The position numbers and the translations under genes were made by a program. Below the pieces are notes generated by a model. The model was not told where the DNA came from. It was given only the letters and a program-made list of their open reading frames with translations, and searched no databases. Below, piece after piece: positions 62,379-64,000 of a DNA stretch of 64,000 nt. This DNA is from Stappia stellulata (GTDB lineage: Bacteria > Pseudomonadota > Alphaproteobacteria > Rhizobiales > Stappiaceae): positions 434,001 through 498,000 of the forward strand of contig NZ_JAIVMF010000001.1 of NCBI RefSeq assembly GCF_020176715.1, in the 5' to 3' direction. The first letter of the stretch is position 1; each line of letters begins with the position of its first letter.

Positions 62379-62409
62379 CGGGCCGGTTCCGATGGAGCCG
62401 GCCCGTTTT
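62379..62409 (+). terminator. Terminator-like hairpin in front of the creatinase gene
   Basis: CGGGCCGG (62379-62386) pairs with CCGGCCCG (62398-62405) and is followed by TTTT GCGTTT. It lies about 44 bases before the creatinase start, so creatinase transcription either begins inside the short leader or passes this attenuator. Confidence 0.65.
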
Positions 62410-62452
62410 GCGTTTCAACCGCCGTTTCCGGCAAGCCCGAGAGGAACCCGAC

Positions 62453-63664
62453 GTGTCCGACGATCTCATCCGCACCACCCGCTGGCACAATGGCGAGAAA
62501 GCCTGGTCGCCCTTTTCGGATGCCGAAATGACCCGCCGCAAGACCGCGCTGCGGGCAACGCTCGCGAAGCGCGCCATCGATGCCGCGCTTTTCACCTCCT
62601 ATCACAACATCTGCTACTACTCCGGCTTCCTCTACTGCCAGTTCGGCCGCCGCTATGGCCTCGTCATTGACCAGGAGCAGGCGACGACGATCTCCGCCGG
62701 CATCGACGGCGGGCAGCCCTGGCGCCGCTCCCATGGCGATGCAGTGACCTACACCGATTGGCGCCGCGACAATTATTTCTTCGCCCTGCAAGGGCTGACG
62801 AAGGGGGTCCGCCGGCTCGGGATCGAGTTCGATCATGTCTCGCTGGAGCTGCGCGCCCTGCTCGCCGACGCCCTGCCCGGCGTGGAGTTCGTCGACATCG
62901 CCGCCGACGCAATGAGCCAGCGCACGATCAAGTCAGCCGAGGAACACGCGCTCATCCGCGAAGGCGCGCGGATCTGCGACATCGGCGGTGCGGCGGTGGC
63001 CGATGCGGTCGCGCCTGGAGTCGCCGAGCACGAGGTCGCCATCGCCTCGACCAATGCGATGATCCGCGAGATCGCCAGAAGCTTTCGCCAAGTCGAGCTG
63101 ATGGACACCTGGACCTGGTTCCAGTCGGGCATCAACACCGACGGCGCGCATAACCCGGTCACCAACCGGATCGTCGAAGCCGGGGATATCCTGTCGCTCA
63201 ACTGCTTTCCGATGATCTTCGGCTATTACACCGCCCTGGAGCGGACGCTGTTCTGCGATCACGCGCCGGACGCGCATCTGAAGCTCTGGGAGATCAACTG
63301 CGAGGTGCACCGGCGCGGGCTGGAGCTGATCCGTCCGGGCGCGCGCTGCTGCGACATCGCGGCCGAACTCAACGCGATCTACCGGTCGCACGGGCTGCTG
63401 CGCTACCGCTCCTTCGGCTACGGCCATTCCTTCGGCGTGCTTTGCCACTATTACGGGCGCGAGGCATCGGTGGAGCTGCGCGAAGACGTCGAGACGGTGC
63501 TTGAACCGGGCATGGTCGTCTCGATGGAACCGATGATCATGATCCCGGAGGGGGAGCCGGGGGCGGGCGGCTACCGCGAGCACGATATCCTCATCGTGAC
63601 AGACGACGGCGCGGAAAATATCACCGGTTTTCCCTATGGCCCGGCGCACAATGTGATCGGCTGA
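62453..63664 (+). CDS. Creatinase (creatine amidinohydrolase)
   Basis: 403 residues from GTG 62453 (GAGG upstream), the length of Pseudomonas creatinase. Close similarity is recognisable throughout: AALFTSYHNICYYSGFLYC, SANIDGG-like ISAGIDGGQPWRR, LMDTWTWFQSGINTDGAHNP, SLNCFPMI and YGHSFGVLCHYYGREA with the catalytic His. It hydrolyses creatine to sarcosine and urea (EC 3.5.3.3); it is a metal-free relative of M24 peptidases. Located after the amine importer and before a probable sarcosine oxidase operon that reads towards it. Confidence 0.93.
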   Translation: MSDDLIRTTRWHNGEKAWSPFSDAEMTRRKTALRATLAKRAIDAALFTSYHNICYYSGFLYCQFGRRYGLVIDQEQATTISAGIDGGQPWRRSHGDAVTYTDWRRDNYFFALQGLTKGVRRLGIEFDHVSLELRALLADALPGVEFVDIAADAMSQRTIKSAEEHALIREGARICDIGGAAVADAVAPGVAEHEVAIASTNAMIREIARSFRQVELMDTWTWFQSGINTDGAHNPVTNRIVEAGDILSLNCFPMIFGYYTALERTLFCDHAPDAHLKLWEINCEVHRRGLELIRPGARCCDIAAELNAIYRSHGLLRYRSFGYGHSFGVLCHYYGREASVELREDVETVLEPGMVVSMEPMIMIPEGEPGAGGYREHDILIVTDDGAENITGFPYGPAHNVIG

Positions 63665-63693
63665 TTTTGCGTGCAAGCCGATCAATATTGCCA

Positions 63694-63741
63694 AGTTCGA
63701 GATCAATATCGCTTAAATTTTCGCGATATTGCCTCCGAACT
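63694..63741. repeat. Imperfect inverted repeat between creatinase and sarcosine oxidase genes
   Basis: AGTTCG (63694-63699) and CAATATCGC (63704-63712) pair with GCGATATTG (63723-63731) and CGAACT (63736-63741), with a small internal loop. GATCAATAT is also directly repeated at about 63680 and 63701. Could end the creatinase transcript or be a regulatory palindrome; no T-tract decides it. Confidence 0.4.
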
Positions 63742-63755
63742 CGGACAAAATCGGC

Positions 63756-63784
63756 AAAATCGCAGGCGGCGTCTCACCGCCTGC
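63756..63784 (-). terminator. Terminator of the minus-strand sox operon
   Basis: Read on the minus strand, GCAGGCGG (63784-63777), a 7-base loop and CCGCCTGC (63769-63762) form a perfect stem followed by GATTTTGCCGATTTT. It follows the stop at 63794. Confidence 0.75.
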
Positions 63785-63793
63785 GGGCGCCGG

Positions 63794-64000
63794 TCAGGAT
63801 GCGGGACGCGGAACCGCATGGTCGATCGGGTCGCCGACACGGTAGCCGAATTCGGCCGCCGCATCGCGCAGCCAGCACAGGAAGGCATCGGCGAGGCTGG
63901 AGGAGACCAGCAGGTCGAAACTGTCTTCGCTGCGGCGCAGGATGACGACCGGAACCTGATCGATCACGGCCTGCGCCAGCGACCCCGGCGGAAACGCCTT
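63794..64000 (-). CDS. soxG: Probable sarcosine oxidase gamma subunit, C-terminal fragment
   Basis: Partial: the last 68 residues and stop are in the window, the frame continuing past the right edge. KAFPPGSLAQAVIDQVPVV, LRRSEDSFDLLVSSSLA and FLCWLRDAAAEFG fit the C-terminus of SoxG from heterotetrameric sarcosine oxidase (FAD/FMN, THF-dependent). SoxG is usually the last gene of soxBDAG, matching a terminator just after it. It would take the sarcosine released by creatinase to glycine and methylene-THF. Confidence 0.6.
   Translation of the reverse strand, partial: KAFPPGSLAQAVIDQVPVVILRRSEDSFDLLVSSSLADAFLCWLRDAAAEFGYRVGDPIDHAVPRPAS

Overview
The window looks like a GC-rich, marine-type alphaproteobacterial chromosome, most likely Hyphomicrobiales near Stappiaceae/Rhizobiaceae. 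This is inferred from gene content and style: ectoine genes with a dedicated aspartokinase, TRAP and TupABC transporters, rhizobial-type corrinoid methyl-transfer genes, and a GTCATCCCGG-type intergenic repeat. No taxonomic marker such as rRNA is present.

Layout: 0-0.7 kb holds a cobalamin riboswitch on the minus strand (its gene lies off the left edge) and tRNA-Asn. 0.9-5.6 kb is the ectoine locus (ectABC, ask, divergent ectR). 5.6-12.4 kb is a probable mevalonate-utilisation operon (HMG-CoA reductase, TRAP transporter, HMG-CoA lyase) with a divergent MocR-type regulator. 12.5-15.3 kb is an ECF sigma/anti-sigma/fasciclin locus. 15.4-22.5 kb holds a metallo-beta-lactamase-fold protein, a diguanylate cyclase, tungstate transporter tupBCA, a second oxyanion-type binding protein and an exported unknown. 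22.7-30.7 kb is a photolyase/lipid-modification cluster behind an RpoE-ChrR (ECF11) type promoter, ending in a minus-strand SDR and a ChrR-like protein. 31-37 kb holds cysteine synthase, cardiolipin synthase, AlaX editing protein, mercaptopyruvate sulfurtransferase and formate-THF ligase. 37.4-39.7 kb is a periplasmic Cache protein plus a chemoreceptor.

40-64 kb is dominated by one-carbon catabolism. An operon of corrinoid protein, DUF1638, a small PF13769-type protein, an MTHFR-like protein, methyl-THF:corrinoid methyltransferase and a corrinoid-reactivating ferredoxin lies divergent to a TIM-barrel/methylglyoxal-synthase-like fusion. Further right are a betaine-homocysteine methyltransferase-like gene, a dimethylglycine/sarcosine dehydrogenase, a non-pyrrolysine MttB-family methyltransferase, a spermidine/putrescine-class ABC transporter, creatinase, and the C-terminus of a probable sarcosine oxidase gamma subunit.

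Together these genes encode a plausible aerobic, corrinoid- and THF-dependent route for demethylating a quaternary amine (glycine betaine is the best guess) to dimethylglycine, sarcosine and glycine, joined at sarcosine by creatine hydrolysis. The proteins expected to touch the corrinoid protein carry Arg-rich terminal tails, and the corrinoid protein itself has an acidic N-terminus. Assignments come from reading translations and motifs by eye; no database search was run.
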